In this document: positions 34,101-41,849 of the stretch, piece by piece
Numbering within the stretch: position 1 is the stretch's first letter
Layout of the letters: every line of letters starts with the position of its first letter
Assembly (NCBI GenBank): GCA_005808475.1
Contig: SYLY01000040.1
Location: forward strand, 1 to 64,000
Direction of reading: 5' to 3'
Source: Acidobacteriota bacterium
Lineage (GTDB): Bacteria; Acidobacteriota; Terriglobia; Bryobacterales; Bryobacteraceae
DNA length: 64,000 nucleotides
Program-made: the position numbers and the translations under genes
Notes under the pieces: model-generated
What the model saw: only the letters and a program-made list of their open reading frames with translations
Databases searched by the model: none
What the model was told of the DNA's origin: nothing

Positions 34101-34631
34101 GATCTCCCGTTCGGCAAGGGCAAGAAGTTCCTCAATACGTCCAGCCGCGCCGCGGACGCAATCGTCGGCGGATGGGCGCTCAACGCGATCCAGACCTACC
34201 GTTCCGCCACCACGATCGGCGTGGGCGGCGGCCCGGCGCTGCCGCTGTTCGGCGGCGCCAATCGCCCCAACTGGATCGGTTCCGATGTCCGGTCCAACGT
34301 CTCCATGGGTTCGTTCGACCCTGCCCGCGACCGTTATCTCAACCTCGCCGCCTTCAGCCAACCCGCGCTATTCACCATCGGAAACGCTCCGCCCCGAATG
34401 CCGCACGTTCGCGGACCGGCCTTCCTCAACGAGGACTTCTCGATCTTCAAGAACCTTCGTTTCACCGAATCGGTGGCGCTCCAACTTCGGGGCGAATTCT
34501 ATAACGTGATGAATCGCGTCGTGTTCGGCGGTCCGGCCGCGAACATCAACAATCCGGCCACGTTCGGCGTCATCGGCGGACAAGCCAATACGCCGCGGCT
34601 GATCCAACTGGGCGCCAAGATCCTGTTCTGA
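31188..34631 (+). CDS. TonB-dependent receptor, Oar-like (receptor 2)
   Basis: A 1147-residue outer-membrane receptor. The signal peptide ends at SLLLAQ (~21). A carboxypeptidase-regulatory domain follows (~26-105; GGLTGRVTDNSGAAIAEAAV), then a plug (~125-235, INGAPGFSQQVLIDGVDMQN) and the barrel to the terminal Phe (AKILF). Unlike the other receptors it has a Gly/Ala-rich loop near residue 940 (DVGGAGGARGVD). Ligand unknown. It has its own promoter and converges on the CRTAC1 gene, so it is not in that operon. Confidence 0.9.
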   Translation: MWKFASALVCLTAPASLLLAQGSLGGLTGRVTDNSGAAIAEAAVQLRNAGTGAEFNAATSSDGAYLVNSLPPGRYRTSVSKTGFRTAVRESVVVSTASISASDFTLEVGSVSDSITVSGGEVQLQTTSAEIGTVMPTKSILDLPISMGGAATTGATGRRQIENFMFLTPGVTGTQWNKSINGAPGFSQQVLIDGVDMQNIGAPGFIAEASPPYEAVEEFKVQNTLYPAEFGGGFGVMNFTMRSGTNKYHGGLFEFFRNEAMDSRTFFGGSRKALLRQNEYGGTFGGPVRLPRYNGADKTFFFFAYSGFQLRGGVPVGAFVTLPTAQQRSGNFSDYPFPIYDPATTAPDGRGAFERQVFPGSQIPASRFSGVAQRALPLIPQPDLPGFFNNYRSRQNQPSTDNDWSVKIDHQLTSKQRLSGAYWSVRGETTINGQVAGEFNTGFRVTPTTASGLRLNHTHTISPTLLNRLGFGYTPTSPTWSRWLLDPREGNKVLRIPGISENARGFAQLAFAGPTPYATLGNANNNGTDPQYFQNWSIADDMAWVRGRHQIKFGGTFRYRRMTVQDRRNEGGSFNFNALSTSQPNSADFARFGNPFASFLLGEVFSASAAVPAPTRQYNDQLVAVYGEDVFKINSRLTVSLGLRWEIPLYVKEKDGIISFMDPARPNPAAANRPGALVFLGNGQGRAGTRTIIPAYNRGFSPRLAITYALDRRTVLRTGYGIFRVETAVGRMNSCQFWCSGFGLQPFHTSTNSGITSAFGLDRGFPANPQAPPFFDPAINNNGSVTMINEHANRMATSQSWTLAIQRELPFGINLDAAYVGTKSNGTWTGASVPNQLHPRHLSLGQTLNASVTSAQAVAAGVGVPYSGFTGSVAQALRAFPQFTNVDDVYQPTGYNFYNSLQMRVQKRHASGVSFLMSYTLAKNIGFPGGDIFGDVGGAGGARGVDTFNRKLEKSIVPSDQTHVFITSWSYDLPFGKGKKFLNTSSRAADAIVGGWALNAIQTYRSATTIGVGGGPALPLFGGANRPNWIGSDVRSNVSMGSFDPARDRYLNLAAFSQPALFTIGNAPPRMPHVRGPAFLNEDFSIFKNLRFTESVALQLRGEFYNVMNRVVFGGPAANINNPATFGVIGGQANTPRLIQLGAKILF

Positions 34632-34688
34632 AAAAGGGCGCCCCGCGGCCAAGGCGGAGAAGCGCCGCTCGAGAGCGTCCAGGTCTCG

Positions 34689-36302
34689 TCACGGCTCGGT
34701 GACGTCCACGATCCGGTCCGCCTTCACGCGGTCGAGCGTCTGGACCGCGCCGGATGGCCACAGGATCTCGACGCGCTCGGCGGCGCCATACGCGCCGAGA
34801 CCGAAACGCACCAGCGGTTCGCTCGACGAAGCGTAGCCTACGCTCGTCGTGGCATGGTTGAATCGCGCGGTTCCGCCGGGCAACACGATCTTGATCCTCG
34901 CGCCGAGTCCGTCGCGATTGCTCTTCTTACCCCGCAACCGGATCGCGAGCCAATGGGCATTGCCTTCGGAAACGTTGCGCAAGACCGCGGTTGACGAGTT
35001 CAACGCGGTGACCACCGCGTCCACACGGCCGTCGCGATCGAAGTCGGCGAACGCGGATCCGCGGTGGAAGGCACGGCGCGTTGGCATAGGGCCGGGCTCG
35101 AATCGGCCCTTTCCCACTCCCCGGTAGACGGTGTTCGCGAGTTCCGGATCCGCGCCCAATTGCCGCTCGAGGCGCGGAAAGTGCGAGTTGGCGGTGAACA
35201 GATCCTTCCAGCCGTCATTGTCGAAATCGAATAGCCCCATGCTCCATCCGGTCAAGTGAATCGTGGCGCGGGCGAGCCCGGACTGCGCGGTGAACTCCTC
35301 GAACAGCATTCCCTTGCCGAGATTCCGGAACAGGAGAAAGGTATCGTTCACCATGCCGGTGATAGCCAGGTCCGGCAGGCCGTCATTGTCGAAGTCGCGG
35401 AAATCGCATCCCATGCCGGCGATCGCCCGGCCGGAATCCGGATACGCGACTCCGGCCTCCAGCGCCACTTCCTCGAACAGCCCCTGCCGGTTTCGAAAGA
35501 GCTGATTCGGCGCCGAGTCGTTCGCAACGAATACATCGGGCCATCCATCGCCGTCAGCATCGGCGAACGCGACGCCCATGCCTTTTCCGGGCGAGGCCTT
35601 GATCCCCGCCGAAGCGGAAACATCGGCGAACGTCCCGTCCCGCCGGTTTCGAAACAGGCGGTGCGATTGGGGCTGATACCACTTCGGATGGCAGTGGATC
35701 CGGTGCTCGGGCGGGCCGCAGGGAGCTTCCTGGGCCGGATCCCATTGCACGTAGTTGGAGACGAACAGGTCGAGGTGTCCGTCGCGGTCATAGTCGAACC
35801 ATCCCGCCGAGATCGACCAGTCGCGGCTGGCATCCGCGGGCGCGAGTCCCACGCGACGCGTGACGTCCTCGAACGTGCCGTCGCCGCGGTTGCGGTACAG
35901 CGTGTTCCGGTGAACGCCGGCGACGAACAAGTCCGCGAACCCGTCGTTGTCGTAGTCGGCGGCGGCCACGGCCATCGAGTAGCCTTCCCCGGCAAGTCCG
36001 GACTTGGCCGTGACGCCGGTGAACGTGAAGTCGCAGTTGCCGCGATAAAGGCGGTTGTGGAAGGTTGCATCCGCCTTCCGCAACGTAGGCAGGGACGCAC
36101 CATTGGTGAAGAACAGATCGGCGCAGCCATCATTGTCGAAATCGAAGGCAGCCACGCCGCCCGGCATCAGTTCCACCTGATGGAGCTTGCCCGCGGCCCC
36201 GTTGCGCAACTGAAACCCGATTCCGGATTTCGCTGTTACGTCTTCAAAGCGGATCTGCGCCCCCACGGCCAGCGGAACGGCGATGATCGCGAGAAGCCTC
36301 AC
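34689..36302 (-). CDS. CRTAC1 family protein: FG-GAP repeats plus ASPIC/UnbV
   Basis: A 537-residue secreted protein with a signal peptide (MRLLAIIAVPLAVGAQ). Seven FG-GAP/VCBS calcium-binding blades can be read, each with D-x-D-x-DG (FDFDNDGCADLFF, DYDNDGFADLFV, DYDRDGHLDLFV, DADGDGWPDVFV, DFDNDGLPDLAI, DFDNDGWKDLFT, DFDRDGRVDAVV), forming a propeller. An ASPIC/UnbV domain follows (~440-535; GARIKIVLPGGTARF, AERVEILWPSGAVQTL). Such proteins bind ligands or other proteins at the cell surface. It is the last gene of the receptor 3-TPR-CRTAC1 operon; its ATG overlaps the TPR stop. Confidence 0.9.
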   Translation of the reverse strand: MRLLAIIAVPLAVGAQIRFEDVTAKSGIGFQLRNGAAGKLHQVELMPGGVAAFDFDNDGCADLFFTNGASLPTLRKADATFHNRLYRGNCDFTFTGVTAKSGLAGEGYSMAVAAADYDNDGFADLFVAGVHRNTLYRNRGDGTFEDVTRRVGLAPADASRDWSISAGWFDYDRDGHLDLFVSNYVQWDPAQEAPCGPPEHRIHCHPKWYQPQSHRLFRNRRDGTFADVSASAGIKASPGKGMGVAFADADGDGWPDVFVANDSAPNQLFRNRQGLFEEVALEAGVAYPDSGRAIAGMGCDFRDFDNDGLPDLAITGMVNDTFLLFRNLGKGMLFEEFTAQSGLARATIHLTGWSMGLFDFDNDGWKDLFTANSHFPRLERQLGADPELANTVYRGVGKGRFEPGPMPTRRAFHRGSAFADFDRDGRVDAVVTALNSSTAVLRNVSEGNAHWLAIRLRGKKSNRDGLGARIKIVLPGGTARFNHATTSVGYASSSEPLVRFGLGAYGAAERVEILWPSGAVQTLDRVKADRIVDVTEP

Positions 36303-36979
36303 TTCGTTTCCCTGGGCCGCTCACGCAGCCATTGGAGTTGGCGCGCGGCCCGTTCGTCATCCCCGGTCAGGCGATAGAGTTTCAGCAACAGCGAGTGGAC
36401 CTCCACCGAGACTGGCGCGGACTTCTCCGCGGACTCGGCGGACCGCACGGCGTCTTTGCTCCGGCCGAGGCGCATCAGGGCGATTGCCCGCCACCGGTGA
36501 GCCTCGCCGCGGTCAGGCGCAAGTTCGAGAGCCCTGTCGAAAGCCGCCAAGGCCTTCTCCTCGAGACCACGCTGCAGCAGCAATTGCCCGTAGCCGAGAT
36601 GCAGCAACGGCCGCCCAGTGGCCTCGGGCACGGAGACGAGAGCCTCGAGTTCACCTTCGGCTTCCGCGTCCCGCCCGAGCGCATCGAGAGTCGCCGCGCG
36701 AAGAATCCGGACATCGATATTTCCCGCAAGCGAGGGTTCGTCCAGGATCTTCAGAGCGGAACCGAAATAGCCTTCGCGATATTCGAGCACCGCCGCCGTG
36801 AACAGGACAGCCGGATGCTTCGGTTGGTTTTTCCGGAGCGGAGCGAGTATTTGACGCGCTTCAGCCAGTTTCCCCGAGTCGATGAGCGACTGCACGGAGC
36901 CGAGGCTCGCGGGTTGCTTCGGCTGCCCGAAGCAGAGAGCCGATCCCGTGAGGATCAGTCCCGCGAGTCTCGCCCTCAT
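36299..36979 (-). CDS. TPR-repeat protein, exported
   Basis: A 226-residue protein with signal peptide MRARLAGLILTGSALCFGQ, then 4-5 TPR-like helix pairs (LAEARQILAPLRKNQPKHPA, GYGQLLLQRGLEEKALAAFD, LELAPDRGEAHRWRAIALMR). It sits 12 bases after receptor 3 and overlaps the CRTAC1 start by four bases, so the three genes form one leftward transcription unit. TPR proteins usually hold partners together; here the likely partners are the receptor and the CRTAC1 propeller. Confidence 0.82.
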   Translation of the reverse strand: MRARLAGLILTGSALCFGQPKQPASLGSVQSLIDSGKLAEARQILAPLRKNQPKHPAVLFTAAVLEYREGYFGSALKILDEPSLAGNIDVRILRAATLDALGRDAEAEGELEALVSVPEATGRPLLHLGYGQLLLQRGLEEKALAAFDRALELAPDRGEAHRWRAIALMRLGRSKDAVRSAESAEKSAPVSVEVHSLLLKLYRLTGDDERAARQLQWLRERPRETK

Positions 36980-36991
36980 GCATCTCGTATT

Positions 36992-39900
36992 CTAAAACCT
37001 CAACGAAGCCTGGAAGTAGATCTTTCGATTTCCGTTCCCTTCCTGGGTGCGGCGAACCCAGTTGCCGCTAGGCGCCAGCGAATTGATCGCTGGCCGCAAC
37101 ACCAGGCTGCCATCGGCCTGCCGCGCGAAGGCGCCTATGTTGCCGTTGGGCGCGCCCCAGTAGTCGCCGTTGTTGAGCGCGTTGTAGAACGATGCGCCGG
37201 CACGGAGCATCGCCTTCTCGTAGATCTTGAATTCCTTGAACGGCGCGCCGTTGAGGATCCACATGTTCGGGCCCTGCAGCATGTTGATCGGAGCGTTGCC
37301 GAGCGTGCCTGGCGCCGGAGCCTTGAAGCACGCGCCATTCACGGTGGGCTGGTTCGAGATCAGCCGGCTGGGGTTGGTGTAGAGGTTGCACCCCGGCACG
37401 AGATCGGGCCGTCCGCTGAACTGGTTGAGATTCGCGGAATCGTAGCCGGTGTAGGTCGGCGTGGAATAGTTGCCCGTATGCCAGTTGAAGTTGGTGGTCA
37501 GGGACCAGCCTCCAACGATGGCGTTTAGCAGCTTTCCGCCCGGTCCCGAACCCACCGCCAGGAACCGCTTGCCACGCCCGAAGGGCAACTCGTAGTAGGC
37601 GTTTATCAGAAAGTCGTGGGTGGGCCACCAGGCGTCAATCTGCGAGTCGCGGGCGCGATTATAGGCATAATCCACGTTTCCGCCGATACCGCCTTGCCCT
37701 CCGGTGGCGTTCGGGCCGTCGCGCCTGGCGCGCTGCGCGGTGTGCGTGATGTCGAGGTGGAGTCCGTTCTGGAAGGAGTGATTCAAACTCATCATCAGCG
37801 AGTTATAACGGCTGTTCACTCCGTTCTCGATCGAAGTGATGTTCTGGAAGGCGGGATACGGGCGGCGCGCCTGGTTGAATGCCGTCGTGCTGGCGAGCGG
37901 TGTGTTCAGATTGAACTGGAACATTTGCTGCACCGTCCGGTTGGCGTTGTATGTTGCACGCGCTACCCACCCGGGGAGAACCGACTTCTCCACCGTGAAG
38001 TTCCAGGTCATGATGTACTCCGGGCGTAGGTTGCGGCTCACGCTCGATCCGGTGGCAACGCCTCGGGCGACACCCGCCGCCGCGCCGAACGGATTCGGCA
38101 GGGAAAAGCGGGGCCCGGACGGATCGAGAGCGTTCTGAATCTCCTCGGTCAGCGCGAACGGCCCTTCGGTTTGCAACCCTTCGAAACGCAGAATCGAGTT
38201 GTAGATTCCGAAGCCGCCGCGGAACGTCAGATCGGACGCGGTGCTCGGCCGGTAGGCGAAGCCGAACCGGGGCAGCATCCGCTGGTTTGCGTTCCGGAGA
38301 TGATCCGAAAATCCGGCGGTCTTGCCAACCACGACGGGAATCGAACTGATCGGCCAAAGCTTGGACACGCGGTCCACGGCGGACTGGTTCGGGACGACGA
38401 TCTTGCCCGATGGAGCATCGAAGTTGAAGAACAGATCGTTGGTTTCCCTCGGCGCCGAATAGCGGTCCCATCGCAATCCGAGCGACAGCGTGAGGTTTGG
38501 CTTGACGCGCCAGTCGTCCTGAATGTAGCCGCCCAGTTCCGTCACGGCCACATCGGCCGGCGCACGGGTTTCAGCGCGCTGAGAGACATCGGGAGTCCCA
38601 ATGAGAAAGTCCGCGAACGGAACGCCCGTGAAACGGCCGTTGAACGTGAATCGTCCGAAAGACTGGGAGAGGTTGGACAACGTGCGCTGGCGGTGCGCAA
38701 CCATCAGGAAGCCGCCCTTGACGGTGTGGCGCCCGGTGGAGTACGAGATGTTTTCGTAAACCTGATGGCGGCGGTCATTGCGAAGCTGTTCCTCGGTGTT
38801 GTGATCCAGGAAAACGCCAACGCCATCGGTAATGGCGAACTTCGGCGCGCCCGACAGCCCGTTGTCGGTGACGCCTTGGATGCCCCATCTCTTCAGCATT
38901 TCACCACCCGGCATGCGCGTTCGGTCACTGAACGACCGCGCCGTGAACTGCTCCGGTTCAACGCGGGCAAACGCGACTCGCAACTGGTTCACGATCTTCG
39001 GGCTGGCCACCCACGTGTGTCCGGCGTTGATTCGCCGTTGCGGCGTTCTCGAGAAGCGGCTCCAACCCGGCATGGCGATTCCGTCCTTGAAAAACGTGTT
39101 GACGTAAGAGTTCCACGAGCCCGAAATCACATGCTTGCCGCCGATGTTCTGATCGATCTTGGCGACCCAGGTTTCGTTGGTTCGTTGGTCACGGAAGGCG
39201 TATTGAGCATTCTGAAAATACGAGTCGGCGTCGCCGATGTATTGGCGCTTTCCGAAGCCGGTGATGCTGTCGACGATCATGTCCTGAATCACTTTCGTGG
39301 ACACGGAATTCACGCGAGTCGTGGGCACGACGTTGCCGGCGAAGGGCTGGCGGGTGGTGGGGTCGGTGATCGCGATCAGGTTTCCGTTGCGATCGCGGTA
39401 CCGCGAGAAGTCGCCGCGCAGCATTCGGTCCGATGGAATGCTGGTGATGTAGGCGCCGGACGTGACCAAGGATGGCGTATTGTAATAGTCGAAGAGGAAG
39501 AACGTCTTGTTGCGGCCGTCATAGAGTTTCGGGATGTACACCGGACCGCTCAACGCCCACTCGTGCCGCCACTGATTGAGGCCGGCCGGGCGCACCCCCG
39601 GGCTTTGCGGCGTGTTGACCGCGTTCGTTCGGGGATTCACCAAATTGGGCGAGTACTCGCCGTGCAACTGGTTCGTTCCCGTCCTGTATACAGCGTTGGC
39701 GGTCACCGGGCGCCCATACTCCGCCGACGGCGTTCCTGTAATCAGCGAAACCTGCTGAATCGACTGCGGGGGAAGGAAGAGTTCGCGATCCTGCTGAGAG
39801 CCGTCGGACTGGTACTCCATGTGCGGAAGCGGCACGCCTCCGAACGAACCCCAGCCCACGCCGCCGCCGGACGAACCGGGGAACCACATTGCCTGCTCGA

Positions 39901-40366
39901 GAGCCCATCCATCGCGGCTCGGATTGACCGCCTTCTTCTCCACGAAGATCTGTGGAAGCGTGATGTCGACGGTGGAGCCTTCGGTCTTGATGAACGGGGC
40001 ATCCACCGTTACTTCAGACGCGACTTCGCCGACGCTTAGCGGAATGTCGAGCCTGACGCGAGCCTGGGGCTCCACCCGGACGTTTTCGACGATGGCCTTT
40101 TGAAAGCCCGTGACCGTCACTTCGACTTTGTAAACACCGGGGAAGAACCCGAGAGCGAGGTAGTCCCCGGTCTCGTTCGAGGAAATGGTCCTGACCGCCC
40201 CCGTGGTCCGATTCGTAATCTTGACTTCGGCGTTGGGCACACCCGCCGACTGGGAGTCGCGGACCGTGCCGAGGATGTCGCCCTGCTGCGTTTGGGCGGC
40301 GAGCGAACCGGCGAACAGGAGGGCGGCGAAAGCCGCCGCAACACGGTTCCATCTGATGCCGAACAT
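36992..40366 (-). CDS. TonB-dependent receptor, Oar-like (receptor 3)
   Basis: A 1124-residue outer-membrane receptor with signal peptide (FGIRWNRVAAAFAALLFAGS), carboxypeptidase-regulatory domain (~27-105; GDILGTVRDSQSAGVPNAEV), plug and barrel ending in Phe (QASLRF). The start at ATG 40366 is chosen because GAGG lies eight bases upstream; an ATG at 40372 would be too close to it. It is transcribed from a promoter whose -35 box lies inside an 18-bp palindrome, and it heads an operon with a TPR and a CRTAC1 protein. The ligand may be linked to the divergent unknown pair and the sialidase-like gene; that is inference. Confidence 0.9.
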   Translation of the reverse strand: MFGIRWNRVAAAFAALLFAGSLAAQTQQGDILGTVRDSQSAGVPNAEVKITNRTTGAVRTISSNETGDYLALGFFPGVYKVEVTVTGFQKAIVENVRVEPQARVRLDIPLSVGEVASEVTVDAPFIKTEGSTVDITLPQIFVEKKAVNPSRDGWALEQAMWFPGSSGGGVGWGSFGGVPLPHMEYQSDGSQQDRELFLPPQSIQQVSLITGTPSAEYGRPVTANAVYRTGTNQLHGEYSPNLVNPRTNAVNTPQSPGVRPAGLNQWRHEWALSGPVYIPKLYDGRNKTFFLFDYYNTPSLVTSGAYITSIPSDRMLRGDFSRYRDRNGNLIAITDPTTRQPFAGNVVPTTRVNSVSTKVIQDMIVDSITGFGKRQYIGDADSYFQNAQYAFRDQRTNETWVAKIDQNIGGKHVISGSWNSYVNTFFKDGIAMPGWSRFSRTPQRRINAGHTWVASPKIVNQLRVAFARVEPEQFTARSFSDRTRMPGGEMLKRWGIQGVTDNGLSGAPKFAITDGVGVFLDHNTEEQLRNDRRHQVYENISYSTGRHTVKGGFLMVAHRQRTLSNLSQSFGRFTFNGRFTGVPFADFLIGTPDVSQRAETRAPADVAVTELGGYIQDDWRVKPNLTLSLGLRWDRYSAPRETNDLFFNFDAPSGKIVVPNQSAVDRVSKLWPISSIPVVVGKTAGFSDHLRNANQRMLPRFGFAYRPSTASDLTFRGGFGIYNSILRFEGLQTEGPFALTEEIQNALDPSGPRFSLPNPFGAAAGVARGVATGSSVSRNLRPEYIMTWNFTVEKSVLPGWVARATYNANRTVQQMFQFNLNTPLASTTAFNQARRPYPAFQNITSIENGVNSRYNSLMMSLNHSFQNGLHLDITHTAQRARRDGPNATGGQGGIGGNVDYAYNRARDSQIDAWWPTHDFLINAYYELPFGRGKRFLAVGSGPGGKLLNAIVGGWSLTTNFNWHTGNYSTPTYTGYDSANLNQFSGRPDLVPGCNLYTNPSRLISNQPTVNGACFKAPAPGTLGNAPINMLQGPNMWILNGAPFKEFKIYEKAMLRAGASFYNALNNGDYWGAPNGNIGAFARQADGSLVLRPAINSLAPSGNWVRRTQEGNGNRKIYFQASLRF

Positions 40367-40434
40367 AAACATCACCTCACTATTCGGGACGAGCCTCCAG
40401 CCCGGAACTCGCTCCCGGCTGGGGCAATCTGCGA

Positions 40435-40464
40435 AGCATACCAGATTCGTCCGCTTGTATACAA
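40435..40464 (-). promoter_or_regulatory. Promoter of the receptor 3 operon
   Basis: Bottom strand TTGTAT (40464-40459), an 18-base spacer, then TATGCT (40440-40435). The leader would be about 60 bases and carries GAGG before the ATG at 40366. The -35 box is embedded in the palindrome at 40451-40468, so a bound regulator would block it. Confidence 0.5.
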
Positions 40465-40468
40465 GCGG
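40451..40468. promoter_or_regulatory. Perfect 18-bp palindrome, GntR-like operator candidate
   Basis: CCGCTTGTATACAAGCGG is identical to its reverse complement. It sits in the 205-base region between the divergent receptor 3 operon and the unknown-pair operon. The inner TTGTATACAA fits the nGTnnACn pattern of FadR/UxuR-type GntR regulators. No such regulator gene is in the window. Confidence 0.65.
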
Positions 40469-40470
40469 CG

Positions 40471-40488
40471 CGCCGTTGGCGCCGTTGG
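40471..40488. repeat. Tandem 9-bp repeat beside the palindrome
   Basis: CGCCGTTGG occurs twice without a gap (40471-40479 and 40480-40488), directly after the palindrome and followed by CGTTCG. It may be a chance repeat or a second protein-binding site. Confidence 0.35.
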
Positions 40489-40571
40489 CGTTCGACCCAG
40501 CACGGAACGTGAGGCATCCCCGGGCCAGCACCGCCGAGGACGAGTCGGATACAATCGCCTATTCCGCTACC

Positions 40572-41849
40572 ATGAGCCAACGCACACTCACCCGGCGCCA
40601 GATGATCGGCGCCGCTACCGCGCCAACGCTGCTGGCGGCCGCGCAACGGCCCCCTGAGCGCCAGCCTCGAATCGCGGCAATCGCCAGCATCTATCACAAG
40701 TTCGCCCACGCCCAGCATATTTGCGACCGCTTCCTGATCGGCTACGGCTGGAACGGCGCGCATCACAAGCCGGCGATCGATCTGGTTTCGCTCTGGGTGG
40801 ATCAGGTGAAGCCAAACGACCTGAGCCGTTCACGCGCCAAAGAGTTCCCCGTGATGAAGATCTACCCCACCATCGCCGAGGCGCTCACCCTCGGAACCGG
40901 CGAATTGGCCGTCGATGGTGTGTTGCTCATTGGTGAGCACGGCGACTATCCGGACAACGAGAAGGGCCAGAAGCTCTACCCGCGCTACGAGTTCTTCCGC
41001 GAGATCGTCAAGGTCTTCGAAGCCTCCGGCCGGGGCGTGCCGCTGTTCAACGACAAGCATCTTTCCTGGAACTGGGAGTGGGCGCGGGAAATGTACGACA
41101 CCAGCCGGCGCATCGGGTTTCCTTTCATGGCCGGTTCGAGCTTGCCGGTTACCTGGCGCACGCCATCGATCGACATGCCATACGGGGCGCCCGTGAGGGA
41201 AGCGCTGTGCGTGTTCGGAGGCTGGATCGACGGCGGCGATATCCACGCCTTCGAGACGCTGCAGTGCATGAGCGAGCGGCGCAAGGGCGGCGAAAGCGGA
41301 GTGCGGAGCGTGCGGGCCTACCGCGGCGAGAACTTCTGGAAGGCGCTCGGCGAAGGCGCGTGGTCACGGGAACTCATGGAGGCGGCCATGTGCCGCAGCC
41401 ACGAACTGAAGCCCTCACGCGAAGGGTTCAACAACGATTTCCCCTCGCTCGACGCGATGAAGCGGATGTCGAAAAACCCGTACGCCTACGTGGTGGAACA
41501 TACGGACGGGCTGCGGTCGGCCATCGTCGCGCTGGGTGGCGTGGTGGGCGATTTCTGCTTCGCGGCGCGGATCGACGGGCGGAAGGAGCCTCTCTCGACC
41601 CAAATGTACCTGCCCATGCCGCCGGCGCACACGACGCTCGCCAACTTCTTTTCGCCGCAGGTGAACAACGTCGAGAAGATGTTCCTCACTGGCAAGCCGT
41701 CGTATCCGGTGGAACGAACGTTGCTGACCACCGGTCTCACCGCGGCCGGGGTCGAAAGCCTCTACCAGCGCGAGAAACCGATTCTCACGCCGCACCTCGA
41801 AAAGGTGGCGTACGCCGCGCCGAGAGAGTCTACCTTTTGGAGGACGTAG
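40572..41849 (+). CDS. Unknown protein, divergent Gfo/Idh-like fold, TAT signal (paralog 1)
   Basis: A 425-residue protein of no family I can name. The N-terminus (SQRTLTRRQMIGAATAPTL) is a TAT-type signal. It shares long identical stretches with the next gene: GEHGDYPDNE, QKLYPRYEFF, ERRKGGESGV, AGSS-PVTWR. The order of elements resembles Gfo/Idh/MocA enzymes: a first strand (RIAAIASIY), a YPTIAEAL element before VDGVLLIG, a strand plus NDKHLS where EKP would be, SRRIGFPFMAGSS, and a GGDIHAFE site. GxGxxG is absent, so dinucleotide binding is doubtful. A TACAAT box is at 40550-40555. It precedes its paralog with no gap. Confidence 0.8.
   Translation: MSQRTLTRRQMIGAATAPTLLAAAQRPPERQPRIAAIASIYHKFAHAQHICDRFLIGYGWNGAHHKPAIDLVSLWVDQVKPNDLSRSRAKEFPVMKIYPTIAEALTLGTGELAVDGVLLIGEHGDYPDNEKGQKLYPRYEFFREIVKVFEASGRGVPLFNDKHLSWNWEWAREMYDTSRRIGFPFMAGSSLPVTWRTPSIDMPYGAPVREALCVFGGWIDGGDIHAFETLQCMSERRKGGESGVRSVRAYRGENFWKALGEGAWSRELMEAAMCRSHELKPSREGFNNDFPSLDAMKRMSKNPYAYVVEHTDGLRSAIVALGGVVGDFCFAARIDGRKEPLSTQMYLPMPPAHTTLANFFSPQVNNVEKMFLTGKPSYPVERTLLTTGLTAAGVESLYQREKPILTPHLEKVAYAAPRESTFWRT

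Noticed and set aside
39687-39694. Another TGTATACA-like motif (CTGTATACAG)
   Set aside because: It lies inside the receptor 3 coding region, not near a promoter, so it is treated as chance.
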